A DNA stretch of 64,000 bases, taken from assembly GCF_007992715.1 (NCBI RefSeq), contig NZ_BKAU01000001.1, positions 1,116,001 to 1,180,000 on the forward strand. Direction: 5' to 3'. The position numbers and the translations under genes are program-made. Under the pieces are notes generated by a model. That model was given only the letters and a program-made list of their open reading frames with translations. It did no database searches and was not told the origin of the DNA. Every line of letters begins with the position of its first letter. Position 1 is the first letter of the stretch. Source of the DNA: Chitinophaga cymbidii (GTDB lineage Bacteria > Bacteroidota > Bacteroidia > Chitinophagales > Chitinophagaceae). Positions 26,001 to 34,313 of this stretch are shown here, piece by piece.

Positions 26001-26588
26001 TTACCGGGTGGACAGCTGTTTCCAGGCATGGTAGGCCAGGGAATATTTGATATCGTCGGCCAGATCGGCATGCTCCCGGGCGCTCTCCTCGTCAAAATCC
26101 AGCTCCAGGTAGCCCAGGTACAGCTCATAATGCTTGCCCAATGCCTGCATGCACTGGTCTACTTTGTGCTGCCAGGCTTCTTCGCGGGTGCAGGGCTCTG
26201 CTTTGCGGATGTAAAAACAGCTGTCGCCTGCATAATCTTCCCAGTCGTGATTCCCTTCAAAATGCGGGCTGGTAAGGTGAAAACGGAGGTTATCAAATAA
26301 AACCGCCTCGCCGAGTTGCGCCTCAAAATCAATCATTTCGGGGATATATTCCATATGTTCCAGCTTCTGCACAATGGCCATCTGCACCGCCTCGCTCTTG
26401 TCCTCGATCGCGCGCAGCATGGTGTTCAGCACGTCGTAATTCGTTACAAAATCGCATTTGCGCCAGCCGTCCGCTGTTTCCAGGTACCCCCAGCAGGTGA
26501 GGTAATGCGAATCGTCCAGGATGATCTGCCCAACCTTGATAGCGGTTACTTCCTTTTCTCTTGCGATGTTTACAGATACCTTTTTCAT
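26001..26588 (-). CDS. Unrecognised acidic cytosolic protein
   Basis: A 195-residue soluble protein without signal peptide or membrane segment. It is acidic overall, with many Asp/Glu/His (YLELDFDEESAREHADLADD near the end) and five Cys. The first third looks beta-rich (VTAIKVGQIILDD, HYLTCWGYLE) and the rest helical. I recognise no family motif. It has its own -7 candidate and is divergent from the WYL regulator 97 bases away, so that regulator could control it. The start ATG at 26588 (MKKVSVNIAREKE) is the only sensible one. Confidence 0.75.
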   Translation of the reverse strand: MKKVSVNIAREKEVTAIKVGQIILDDSHYLTCWGYLETADGWRKCDFVTNYDVLNTMLRAIEDKSEAVQMAIVQKLEHMEYIPEMIDFEAQLGEAVLFDNLRFHLTSPHFEGNHDWEDYAGDSCFYIRKAEPCTREEAWQHKVDQCMQALGKHYELYLGYLELDFDEESAREHADLADDIKYSLAYHAWKQLSTR

Positions 26589-26609
26589 AATCCCTTATAT
26601 TTAACGATA

Positions 26610-26617
26610 CAAAAATA
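26610..26617 (-). promoter_or_regulatory. Candidate -7 box for the unknown gene at 26001-26588
   Basis: Reads TATTTTTG on the minus strand, 21 bases before the ATG at 26588. Confidence 0.4.
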
Positions 26618-26685
26618 TCAGGGCCGGACGCAGGGGATATGCGTAGTAAATTTTTTTATTTTTACGCCCTACCAAACACGGTGAC

Positions 26686-27690
26686 ATGCCTAAGAATAAA
26701 GACGCCCTTTCCCGGTATCGCTGGATAGATGAACGTTTGCGCAATAAACGCCTGCCAAAACCTACGCTGGACGACCTGGTAAGATATGTGTCTGACAAAA
26801 TGGACGATACCGTTGCTGTGCGCACGATCCAGAAGGATATTGAAGACATGCGCAATGATCCCGAGCTGAACTATTTCGCCCCGATCCGGTACAACCGCAG
26901 CTCGAAGGCTTATCATTACGAGGACGAAAACTTCTCCATCAGCAACAGTCCCATTGACGAGGCGGACCTCCAGGGCCTGGAAGTAGCCATCGGCATCCTG
27001 GAACAATTCCGCAGCCTGCCCGTGATCCAGCGCTTCGAAGACGCCATCCTCAAAATAGCGGCCAGCCTGAAAATGAACCGGCAGGAGCTGGAAAACCGCG
27101 GCCTCATCAAATTCAGCCGCGGCAGCCAGTACAAAGGCGCGGAACTGATCCCCGAGATCGTGGACGCCATCAAGCACCTGGAAGTGATCCGCATCGCCTA
27201 CCAGAGCTTCGACCGCAGCGAGCCCAAAGAACACTGGGTGGAACCCTATCACCTCCGCGAATACAACCACCGCTTCTACCTCATCGGTAAAAGCCAGAAA
27301 GCAAAAGGCGGAACAGTGCTCACCTTCGCGCTGGACCGCATCGTGCAGCTATGGCCCACCAACAAGCATTTCGACGAAAAGAACTTCGACGACGCCAGCT
27401 ACTTCCAGCATGCCATCGGCATCACCGTTACGGAAGGACAACCGGAAAATATTGTGCTGTCCTACACTCCTCACCAGGGCAAATACGTGAAAACGCAGCC
27501 CATGCACCCCTCGCAGGTGATCCTGAAAGATGATGAGGAAGAATGCCGCGTAGGGCTGCAGATCGTGATCAACCATGAGCTGATCATGCTGCTGCTCAGT
27601 TCGGGGGGAAGAGTGAAGGTGCTGGAACCGCAGCACCTGGCGGACAGGCTGAAGCAGGAGGCGGAGGAAATGCTGAAACGATATCAATAA
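26686..27690 (+). CDS. WYL domain-containing transcriptional regulator
   Basis: A 334-residue regulator. The N-terminal winged helix-turn-helix (about residues 1-70; KPTLDDLVRYVSDKM, VAVRTIQKDIEDMRND) is of the type found in YafY/DeoR-like proteins. It is followed by a WYL domain (about 145-225; VIRIAYQSFDRSEPKEHWVE, PYHLREYNHRFYLIGKS) and a C-terminal WCX-like part. WYL domains bind small ligands or nucleic acid and occur in regulators of stress, DNA damage and phage defence; none of those systems is adjacent here. It is divergent from the unknown gene at 26001-26588. Confidence 0.92.
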   Translation: MPKNKDALSRYRWIDERLRNKRLPKPTLDDLVRYVSDKMDDTVAVRTIQKDIEDMRNDPELNYFAPIRYNRSSKAYHYEDENFSISNSPIDEADLQGLEVAIGILEQFRSLPVIQRFEDAILKIAASLKMNRQELENRGLIKFSRGSQYKGAELIPEIVDAIKHLEVIRIAYQSFDRSEPKEHWVEPYHLREYNHRFYLIGKSQKAKGGTVLTFALDRIVQLWPTNKHFDEKNFDDASYFQHAIGITVTEGQPENIVLSYTPHQGKYVKTQPMHPSQVILKDDEEECRVGLQIVINHELIMLLLSSGGRVKVLEPQHLADRLKQEAEEMLKRYQ

Positions 27691-27715
27691 AAAAAGCCGT
27701 CGGTATGACGGCTTT
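27688..27715 (-). terminator. Terminator between the WYL gene and the convergent lipoprotein-sorting-like gene
   Basis: AAAGCCGTC / GACGGCTTT stem with a 5-base loop. On the minus strand a run of seven T follows. On the plus strand the T run is only three, so it mainly ends the leftward gene. Confidence 0.8.
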
Positions 27716-27738
27716 CCTGTTTAAATATTTTACACGAA

Positions 27739-28461
27739 TTACTGCGCAGCTGGCTTCTCAAACAGCTTCTCATCGATCGCTGTGTTGTATTCATATTTAC
27801 CGAAGTCCATTTTCATGCCCATCGGCAATTGCTCGATCGTGGCCGCGTAAACATACCCGTCCGCCGTTTTCTTGTAATTGCTCAGTATTTCCGTGATCTC
27901 CACTTCCTGCCCCTGTATATTTTTGGAAGAGATCCTTTTGCTGACCAGGTATGTTTTCGTATCCAGCAGGATATCCGTTACCGTGCCGTTCTTGCGGGTC
28001 AGCTTGATCTTGTAAAACTCTTGTCCGTCCTGCGTTTCCTTGCCGATCAGTTCCGCGGTATGGCCTTTTGCCTTGTAGTCGTACAGATCGCCGGTAAGAT
28101 CCAGTTCGGAAGCGGCTTCCTTCACCACTTCAGGGTCCGAATCAACAGGAGCCTGCTGTTGCTGCACCGGCATGAACATCCAGCCGCCTTTGGTGGAAAT
28201 GACCTGTGTGTTGGTAGTGCCCATTGCATCGAAATCAACGCGCATGGCCTTATTATGAACGCTCCAGGTCTTGAACGGAAATTCCATTCCCTGGATCTGC
28301 ATGGTGCCTTCTGTTGCCTGTGATTTGACGGATTGGATCTTGTCCGCCCCGCCCATTGCTTCAATATGTTTACCGACTACTTCGTCGATCGTCTGTGCTT
28401 TTGTGGTGATTGTTACCGCTACCAGGGCGAGGGATAGGGTTAACATTGTAATTCTTTTCAT
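27739..28461 (-). CDS. Periplasmic outer-membrane lipoprotein-sorting-like protein
   Basis: A 240-residue secreted protein. The start at 28461 (MKRITMLTLSLALVAVTITT, cleavage after KAQ) gives a clean Sec signal; earlier in-frame codons would run through the promoter. After the signal, TIDEVVGKHIEAMGGADKIQ is the N-terminal motif of a Bacteroidota family with a LolA/LppX-like fold. The remainder alternates beta strands (VISTKGGWMFMPVQ, ILLDTKTYLVSKRI, TADGYVYAATIEQLP). The role is presumably lipid or lipoprotein carriage in the periplasm, inferred from fold only. It has a two-element promoter. Confidence 0.85.
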   Translation of the reverse strand: MKRITMLTLSLALVAVTITTKAQTIDEVVGKHIEAMGGADKIQSVKSQATEGTMQIQGMEFPFKTWSVHNKAMRVDFDAMGTTNTQVISTKGGWMFMPVQQQQAPVDSDPEVVKEAASELDLTGDLYDYKAKGHTAELIGKETQDGQEFYKIKLTRKNGTVTDILLDTKTYLVSKRISSKNIQGQEVEITEILSNYKKTADGYVYAATIEQLPMGMKMDFGKYEYNTAIDEKLFEKPAAQ

Positions 28462-28483
28462 AAACAGTTTTTTAATTGTGATA

Positions 28484-28512
28484 CAAATGTATCTTTTTAA
28501 TGATAATGGCAA
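28484..28512 (-). promoter_or_regulatory. Two-element promoter of the lipoprotein-sorting-like gene
   Basis: On the minus strand, TTG (28512-28510), 18 bases, then TACATTTG (28491-28484). It ends 22 bases before the ATG at 28461. The start region of the divergent adenine deaminase gene lies 35 bases away. Confidence 0.7.
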
Positions 28513-28546
28513 AGTCTTTTGAAGGTTTTTGCCGAGTTTTACGTTC

Positions 28547-30190
28547 ATGAAACAATTCGAGGTTGCCGGCCACCTGGTAGACATTCCCGGCAGAAAGACC
28601 TTTCCCGCCGTGGTGACCGTCACCGGTGACCGTATCACAAAGATCGCGCCTGCCGAAGGCGCGGTGCCGCAGCAGTTCATACTTCCCGGCTTTATTGATG
28701 CTCACGTACATGTGGAAAGCTCCATGCTGGTGCCCTCGGAATTCGCGCGGCTGGCCGTTTGCCACGGAACGGTGGCTACGATTTCAGACCCGCACGAGAT
28801 CGCCAACGTACTCGGTGTAAAGGGTGTGGAATATATGCTGGACAATGCCGCGCAGGTGCCTTTCAAATGCTGTTTCGGCGCCCCCTCCTGCGTGCCCGCT
28901 ACTGTTTTTGAAACCGCCGGCGCCGCCATCGATGCGAAAGATGTGGACATGCTGCTGCAGCGGAACGACATCTACTACCTCTCCGAAATGATGAACTATC
29001 CCGGCGTGCTGCAGCAGGACGCCGAAGTGATGGCGAAGATCGCCGCCGCCAAACGGCTCGGCAAGCCGGTAGACGGCCATGCGCCCGGACTTCGCGGAGC
29101 GGATGCGGCCGCTTACATCCAGGCGGGCATCAGCACGGACCATGAGTGCTTCACGCTGGAAGAGGCGCTGGACAAGCTGCAGCATGGCATGCACATCCTT
29201 ATCCGCGAGGGCAGCGCGGCCCGCAACTTTGAAGCGCTGGCGTCCCTGCTGCAATCGCATCCGCAAATGGTGATGTTCTGCAGTGATGACAAGCATCCGG
29301 ACAACCTGGTGGAAGGCCACATCAACATATTGGTGAAACGGGCGCTGGCAAAGGGATACAACCTGTATAACATTCTGCAGGCGGCCTGCATCAACCCCGT
29401 AAAACATTACAACATGCCGGTAGGGCTATTACGGGAAGGTGATCCGGCGGATTTTATCGTGGTCAATAACCTGGACGATATGGCCGTTCTGCAAACTTTC
29501 ATCAATGGTGAAATCGTAGCGGAAAATGGCGTAACAAAAATTCCTTCCGTTCCCATCCTCCCGGTCAATCAGTTTAACTGCGATCCTGTAACAGCAGCCG
29601 CTCTCCGCATGGAAAGCAACGAACCGGAAGTGACGGTTAAAGTGATCGAAGCGCTGGAAGGACAGCTGATCACCAATGCGCTGACCGCAACCCTGCAGGT
29701 AAAAGACGGGGCCGTTGCCGCTGATACGGAAACGGATACACTAAAGATCGTGGTGGTAAACCGTTATCACAATGCCCCTCCGGCACTGGGTTTCATCCGG
29801 CATTTTGGCTTGCAGAAAGGCGCTATCGCCTCCACCGTGGCGCATGACAGTCATAATATCATCGCGGTGGGCATGGATGATGAAAGCATCTGCGAAGCCA
29901 TCAACCAGCTTGTCAAAAGCCAAGGCGGCATTTGTGTGACAGACGGGAAAAACAGCAGCGTATTGGCTTTGCCGGTAGCGGGATTGATGAGTGCGGAAGA
30001 CGGATATGCGACGGCCAGCGCCTACAGCAAACTGGATGCAGCGGCCAAAGCGCTGGGCAGCAGGCTGGATGCGCCTTTCATGACCTTATCATTTATGGCG
30101 CTGCTGGTGATCCCTCACCTGAAGCTCAGCGACAAAGGATTATTCAACGGCGATATATTTGCGTTCACCTCAACCTTCGCCGAGCCATAA
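28547..30190 (+). CDS. ade: Adenine deaminase
   Basis: An amidohydrolase-superfamily enzyme converting adenine to hypoxanthine and ammonia in purine salvage. It has 547 residues from ATG 28547 (MKQFEVAGHLVDIPGRK); an in-frame TTG 18 bases upstream is less likely. The metal-binding HxH is in FIDAHVHVESSMLVPSEFA. Further conserved parts are ATISDPHEIANVLG, EMMNYPGVLQQD, PVDGHAPGLRGADAAAYI and the catalytic-site SDDKHPDNLVEGHI. The C-terminal domain (about 370-547) is of the adenine-deaminase type. Its 3' end overlaps the convergent anmK gene by 21 bases. Confidence 0.96.
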   Translation: MKQFEVAGHLVDIPGRKTFPAVVTVTGDRITKIAPAEGAVPQQFILPGFIDAHVHVESSMLVPSEFARLAVCHGTVATISDPHEIANVLGVKGVEYMLDNAAQVPFKCCFGAPSCVPATVFETAGAAIDAKDVDMLLQRNDIYYLSEMMNYPGVLQQDAEVMAKIAAAKRLGKPVDGHAPGLRGADAAAYIQAGISTDHECFTLEEALDKLQHGMHILIREGSAARNFEALASLLQSHPQMVMFCSDDKHPDNLVEGHINILVKRALAKGYNLYNILQAACINPVKHYNMPVGLLREGDPADFIVVNNLDDMAVLQTFINGEIVAENGVTKIPSVPILPVNQFNCDPVTAAALRMESNEPEVTVKVIEALEGQLITNALTATLQVKDGAVAADTETDTLKIVVVNRYHNAPPALGFIRHFGLQKGAIASTVAHDSHNIIAVGMDDESICEAINQLVKSQGGICVTDGKNSSVLALPVAGLMSAEDGYATASAYSKLDAAAKALGSRLDAPFMTLSFMALLVIPHLKLSDKGLFNGDIFAFTSTFAEP

Positions 30191-31261
30191 AGTACCATTC
30201 ACGCTATCACGGGAAGCGCCCGTAACGGAAGCCAGCACGTTGGGCTGCTGGCGCCACCGCAGCGCACCGATCAACGCCATGACCAGGGCTTCCTTGTAAG
30301 CGGCCGTCTGCTCGTCCGCTACGATCACCGTAATGCCCATCGGCTCCAGGCGGTCCTGCAACTGCAGCACCAGGAAGCGGTTGAAAGCGCCGCCGCCCGT
30401 GATCAGCAGCTTTTTCCCGGTAGTTTCCTCACCTGACACCTGCTGCACGCCGGCGGCTACCTGTTGCGCGATATGCTCCACATACGTACGCAGCTTGCCC
30501 TGCACGGAAAGCGTGTATTGCCCTATCAGCGGCAGGATCACGTCCGTTCCGAAATCATTTGCAAGGGATTTGGGGAAGGATTGTTTGTAATACGGCTGGC
30601 TGTTCAGCGCCTCCAGCAAAGCGTTATCCGTTACGCCGCCGGATGCCAGCGCGCCGTTCTCGTCATAATTTTTTCCCAGGGCAGCGGCGAGTGCGTCCAG
30701 CACGCGGTTGGCGGGACAAATATCAAACGCGCGGAAAGTTTCCCCGTTCTTCGCGGAAAGGTTGGCGATGCCGCCCAGGTTGAGCCAGTAATCATATCCG
30801 GCAAATAACAGCTGCTCGCCTATCGGCACGATGGGAGCACCCTGCCCGCCAAGCGCCACGTCCATCGCACGGAGATCGCTGATGACCGGCAGGCCGGTGA
30901 CCGCGGCAATAGCGGCCCCATCGCCCAGCTGCGCCGTCATCCTGCTTTGCGGCATGTGAAAAGTAGTATGCCCATGGGATGCGATAAAATGCACCCGGTG
31001 TTCCAGCTGATGACGTCCGATGAAAGCCTTCACCTGCTCACCGGTGTAGTGACCATAAGCGGTATGCAGCAGCATGTAATCGCGGGCGTTCATGTCAATC
31101 GCGGTTTTCAGATCTTCCTTCCACTTTTCGCTGTAAGGAATACATTCCGATGCCTGGATCATATAAGACCAGGCGCCCCGCACTTCCGTCAGCTCCACAA
31201 AAACAATATCCAGCCCATCCAGCGAACTGCCTGACATTAAACCGATTACATTATATACCAT
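30170..31261 (-). CDS. anmK: Anhydro-N-acetylmuramic acid kinase
   Basis: A peptidoglycan-recycling kinase that phosphorylates and opens 1,6-anhydroMurNAc to MurNAc-6-phosphate. It has 363 residues. The N-terminal phosphate-binding motif is VIGLMSGSSLDGLDIVFVEL, and the second ATP-site segment is LLITGGGAFNRFLV near residue 290. LNLGGIANLS marks the family. The genes for MurQ and the muropeptide permease are not adjacent. A TAnnTTTG box lies 14 bases upstream, and the 3' end overlaps ade by 21 bases on the opposite strand. Confidence 0.95.
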   Translation of the reverse strand: MVYNVIGLMSGSSLDGLDIVFVELTEVRGAWSYMIQASECIPYSEKWKEDLKTAIDMNARDYMLLHTAYGHYTGEQVKAFIGRHQLEHRVHFIASHGHTTFHMPQSRMTAQLGDGAAIAAVTGLPVISDLRAMDVALGGQGAPIVPIGEQLLFAGYDYWLNLGGIANLSAKNGETFRAFDICPANRVLDALAAALGKNYDENGALASGGVTDNALLEALNSQPYYKQSFPKSLANDFGTDVILPLIGQYTLSVQGKLRTYVEHIAQQVAAGVQQVSGEETTGKKLLITGGGAFNRFLVLQLQDRLEPMGITVIVADEQTAAYKEALVMALIGALRWRQQPNVLASVTGASRDSVNGTLWLGEG

Positions 31262-31275
31262 GCCGCTTTTTTTTG

Positions 31276-31283
31276 CAAAGATA
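31276..31283 (-). promoter_or_regulatory. Candidate -7 box for anmK
   Basis: Reads TATCTTTG on the minus strand, 14 bases before the anmK ATG at 31261. Confidence 0.4.
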
Positions 31284-31357
31284 ACAGGATGGGAAAAAAC
31301 TTTTATGGAATACCTGTATTGCGCTGCATCCTTCTTGCGGAATTAAATCCTCCTCTT

Positions 31358-33211
31358 ATGAAAAAGATCACTGCATGGATGCTTTGCGCCCTGATCGCCT
31401 TCGGCGCCTCCGCTCAAAACAAAACATATACCGGCCTTGTGCTGGATGCGGCCGGTAACCATCCGCTGCCCGGCGCGCGGGTGCTGGTCAAAGAAACCAG
31501 CCAGGGCACCGTTACTGATGCGGTGGGCCGGTTCCAGTTCACGGCCCCGCTGGATTCTTTCACCTTGCAGGTGCTGTTTACCGGCTACCAGCCGGTGGAG
31601 CGGCGCGTTTCCCGTGCGGACGCAGAAATCCGTATCCTGATGCATGCGCAGCAACGGGCTTTGCAGGAGGTGGTGGTAACGAGCTACCCGGTGCAGCGCA
31701 AAGTGAACATGACCGGCGCTATGGTGACGATGTCCGCCAGGCCACATTCCTTCGTTAAAGCGGAAGACCGCTACAATACCAACGACTACAGCCCGATCAA
31801 TGAAAACATCTTTCACCGGGTGAAGCGGAAACCGCTCAGCACTTTTTCTTCGGATGTGGACAGGGCTTCCTATTCGCAGGTACGCCAGATGCTGAACAGC
31901 GGCCAGCTGCCGCCGGTGGACGCCGTGCGGGTGGAGGAACTGATCAATTATTTCGATTACGCCTATGCCGCGCCCGTGAACGGCGATCCCGTGGCGATCC
32001 ACACCGATCTCGCCACCTGCCCCTGGAAGAAAGGGCATCTGCTGGCGCGTATCGGGCTGCAGGGCAAGCAGGTACCGGCGGCAGACCTCCCTGCCTCTAA
32101 CCTGGTTTTCCTGCTGGACGTGTCCGGCTCCATGTATGCGGACAACAAGCTGCCGCTGGTGAAACAGGCATTCAAAGTGCTGGTGCAGCAGTTGCGGCCG
32201 CAGGACCGGGTGGCGGTCGTAGTGTATGCCGGCGCGGCGGGCATGGTGCTGCCATCCACTTCAGGCGGGCATAAAATGAAGATCATCGATGCGCTGGAAA
32301 GCCTCACTGCCGGCGGTTCCACAGCAGGGGGGCAAGGCATCCAACTGGCCTACAAAACAGCGCAGGAGCATTTTATCCCCAAAGGCAACAACCGGGTGAT
32401 ACTGGCTACCGACGGGGATTTCAACGTAGGCCCCTCCAGCGACGGAGCGCTGCAGCGCATCATAGAGCAGGAACGGGAGAAAGGCATTTTCCTCTCCGTG
32501 CTGGGCTTCGGCATGGGCAACTATAAGGACAACAAGCTGGAAACGCTGGCGGACAAAGGGAATGGCAACTATGCGTATATCGACAATTTTGAAGAAGCGC
32601 GCCGCACCTTTGTAACGGAATTCGGTGGAACCCTCTTCACCATTGCAAAAGACGTGAAGCTGCAGGTGGAGTTCAACCCGAAATTCGTACAGGCTTACCG
32701 GTTAGTGGGTTATGAAAACCGGCTTTTGAACGATGAAGATTTTAATGATGATAAAAAAGATGCGGGCGATATGGGCGCGGGGCATACGGTGACCGCACTG
32801 TACGAGATCGTGCCGGTGAATGTTCCCATGCCGGAAGGCGGCGGCACGGACCCGCTCAAATACCAGGAAACGGCGGCTGTCAAACATAACACCGCTACCG
32901 CCACAGAGGCATTCACCGTGAAAATGCGCTACAAGGAGCCTGACGGCAAAAAGAGCAAACTGCTGGAAAAGGTGCAGTCCACTCGCGTTGTCCACTTCCA
33001 GCAAAGCCCGGAAGATCTCCGGATGGCGGCGGCGGTGGCCCAGTTCGGTATGTTGCTGCGCAACAGCCAGTTCAGCGGCAGCGCCAATTATGATCATATC
33101 ATAGGGCTGGCGAGCGGCGCGAAAGGCCGGGACGCGGAGGGTTACCGGGCGGAATTCATTCAGCTGGTGAAGAAAGCGAAACTGCTGCAGGAAACCATAG
33201 CGGCAAAATGA
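31358..33211 (+). CDS. VWA domain protein with carboxypeptidase-regulatory-like N-terminus (YfbK-like)
   Basis: A 617-residue exported protein. From ATG 31358 it has a Sec signal (MKKITAWMLCALIAFGASAQ). An Ig-like CarboxypepD-regulatory domain follows (about residues 22-100; KTYTGLVLDAAGNHPLPGAR, VLFTGYQPVERRV). Next comes a YfbK-type N-terminal segment (PLSTFSSDVDRASYSQVRQM, VRVEELINYFDY), then the VWA domain with a MIDAS metal site (LLDVSGSMYADNKLPLVK; Asp near 254; ATDGDFNVGPSSDGAL), and a C-terminal DUF3520-like region. VWA domains mediate metal-dependent protein binding; the partner is unknown. The domain combination is recurrent in Bacteroidota. Confidence 0.92.
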   Translation: MKKITAWMLCALIAFGASAQNKTYTGLVLDAAGNHPLPGARVLVKETSQGTVTDAVGRFQFTAPLDSFTLQVLFTGYQPVERRVSRADAEIRILMHAQQRALQEVVVTSYPVQRKVNMTGAMVTMSARPHSFVKAEDRYNTNDYSPINENIFHRVKRKPLSTFSSDVDRASYSQVRQMLNSGQLPPVDAVRVEELINYFDYAYAAPVNGDPVAIHTDLATCPWKKGHLLARIGLQGKQVPAADLPASNLVFLLDVSGSMYADNKLPLVKQAFKVLVQQLRPQDRVAVVVYAGAAGMVLPSTSGGHKMKIIDALESLTAGGSTAGGQGIQLAYKTAQEHFIPKGNNRVILATDGDFNVGPSSDGALQRIIEQEREKGIFLSVLGFGMGNYKDNKLETLADKGNGNYAYIDNFEEARRTFVTEFGGTLFTIAKDVKLQVEFNPKFVQAYRLVGYENRLLNDEDFNDDKKDAGDMGAGHTVTALYEIVPVNVPMPEGGGTDPLKYQETAAVKHNTATATEAFTVKMRYKEPDGKKSKLLEKVQSTRVVHFQQSPEDLRMAAAVAQFGMLLRNSQFSGSANYDHIIGLASGAKGRDAEGYRAEFIQLVKKAKLLQETIAAK

Positions 33212-33284
33212 TATTTCCCGCGGTCTGTCAGCCGGAACTGCTGTTTTTTCCGGCACACTGGTGGCATACCGGCTTTACAGAAAA

Positions 33285-33350
33285 TCAGGATTGCAGGTGG
33301 ATGGGGAGCACGCGGCACGCTTCCCGTCCACCACTGCAAATTCATCCTGA
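33285..33350. repeat. Long imperfect inverted repeat (hairpin) upstream of upp
   Basis: The inner stem pairs TTGCAG (33291-33296) with CTGCAA (33334-33339), then 13 more pairs (GTGGATGGGGAGC with GCTTCCCGTCCAC) after a 2-base bulge, around a 9-base loop. An outer TCAGGA / TCCTGA pair (33285-33290, 33345-33350) closes it across a 5-base internal loop. Both mismatched positions are G-U pairs in RNA, as expected of a functional RNA hairpin. No T run follows, so it is not a standard terminator. Confidence 0.65.
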
Positions 33351-33419
33351 AAATCCCCATCAAACCCGCGTCCTATCAAAATAAAGTGGTATTTTGCTCC
33401 CTGCAAAAAGGCAGGGCAT

Positions 33420-34073
33420 ATGATAATAAATTTGAGTGAAACCAACTCGCTGATCGGGGACTGGGTCAGCGAGATCAGGGACGCAGAGATCCAGACCGAC
33501 CGGATGCGCTTCAGGCGAAACCTTGAAAGGCTCGGCGAAGTGGCGGCCTACGAGATCAGCAAAACACTCACTTACACCGACAAGGAAGTGCAGACCCCGC
33601 TGGGGTTCGCGAACTGCCGGGTGCTGAAGCATCAGCCCATCCTGGGCACCATCCTCCGTGCAGGGCTGGCGCTCCACCAGGGCCTCCAGAATTATTTCGA
33701 CAAGGCGGACCATGCATACATCTCCGCGTACCGCAAACATAACCGGGACGGCTCCTTCGAGATCAGCCTCGAATATGTATCCTGCCCACCGCTGGACGAT
33801 CAGGTGCTCATCCTTTCCGATCCCATGCTCGCCACCGGCGCTTCGCTTGTGAAAACCATCGACCACCTGCAGGCATTTGGAAAACCGGCTCATATCCATA
33901 TCGTTACGGCCATCGCCTGCACCATCGGCATTGAATATGTACAAAGGAACGCAGACGCCAACATCAGCATCTGGGCCGGCGACATCGACGACGAGCTGAC
34001 CGCCAAAGGCTACATTGTGCCGGGCCTGGGAGACGCCGGCGACCTGGCCTTCGGGTCCAAATTACAACAGTAA
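33420..34073 (+). CDS. upp: Uracil phosphoribosyltransferase
   Basis: A pyrimidine-salvage enzyme making UMP from uracil and PRPP. It has 217 residues, slightly longer than the usual 208 or so. The PRPP-binding loop is LSDPMLATGASLVKTI (about residues 132-147). Uracil-binding and dimer segments include PILGTILRAGLALHQGL and the C-terminal YIVPGLGDAGDLAFG. The start is ATG 33420 (MIINLSETNSLIGDWVSEIR). It stands alone; its long upstream gap (208 bases) contains the hairpin at 33285-33350. Confidence 0.95.
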   Translation: MIINLSETNSLIGDWVSEIRDAEIQTDRMRFRRNLERLGEVAAYEISKTLTYTDKEVQTPLGFANCRVLKHQPILGTILRAGLALHQGLQNYFDKADHAYISAYRKHNRDGSFEISLEYVSCPPLDDQVLILSDPMLATGASLVKTIDHLQAFGKPAHIHIVTAIACTIGIEYVQRNADANISIWAGDIDDELTAKGYIVPGLGDAGDLAFGSKLQQ

Positions 34074-34260
34074 CAAAATCATCCAGACGGACGTTATATT
34101 ATCGTAAAGGCCAACAATATTTCCAGTGATCTGACGTTATGCAAAAGCATCGACCGGAAAACATCAGACTGTTCTACATCCTGCATTGCACATTTTAAAT
34201 CTATTATAATTGTTTACTGTGGCTGCTTTCGTTATATAGATTTAATTTGAAATATGAAAT

Positions 34261-34268
34261 TAGTTTTG
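34261..34268 (+). promoter_or_regulatory. Candidate -7 box for the PorP/SprF gene
   Basis: TAGTTTTG matches TAnnTTTG in a very AT-rich stretch, 45 bases before the ATG at 34314. No TTG at ideal spacing. Confidence 0.4.
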
Positions 34269-34313
34269 TACCTTCACATTGTATAGCGTCCCTATATGCT
34301 TTAACCGAGAAGT

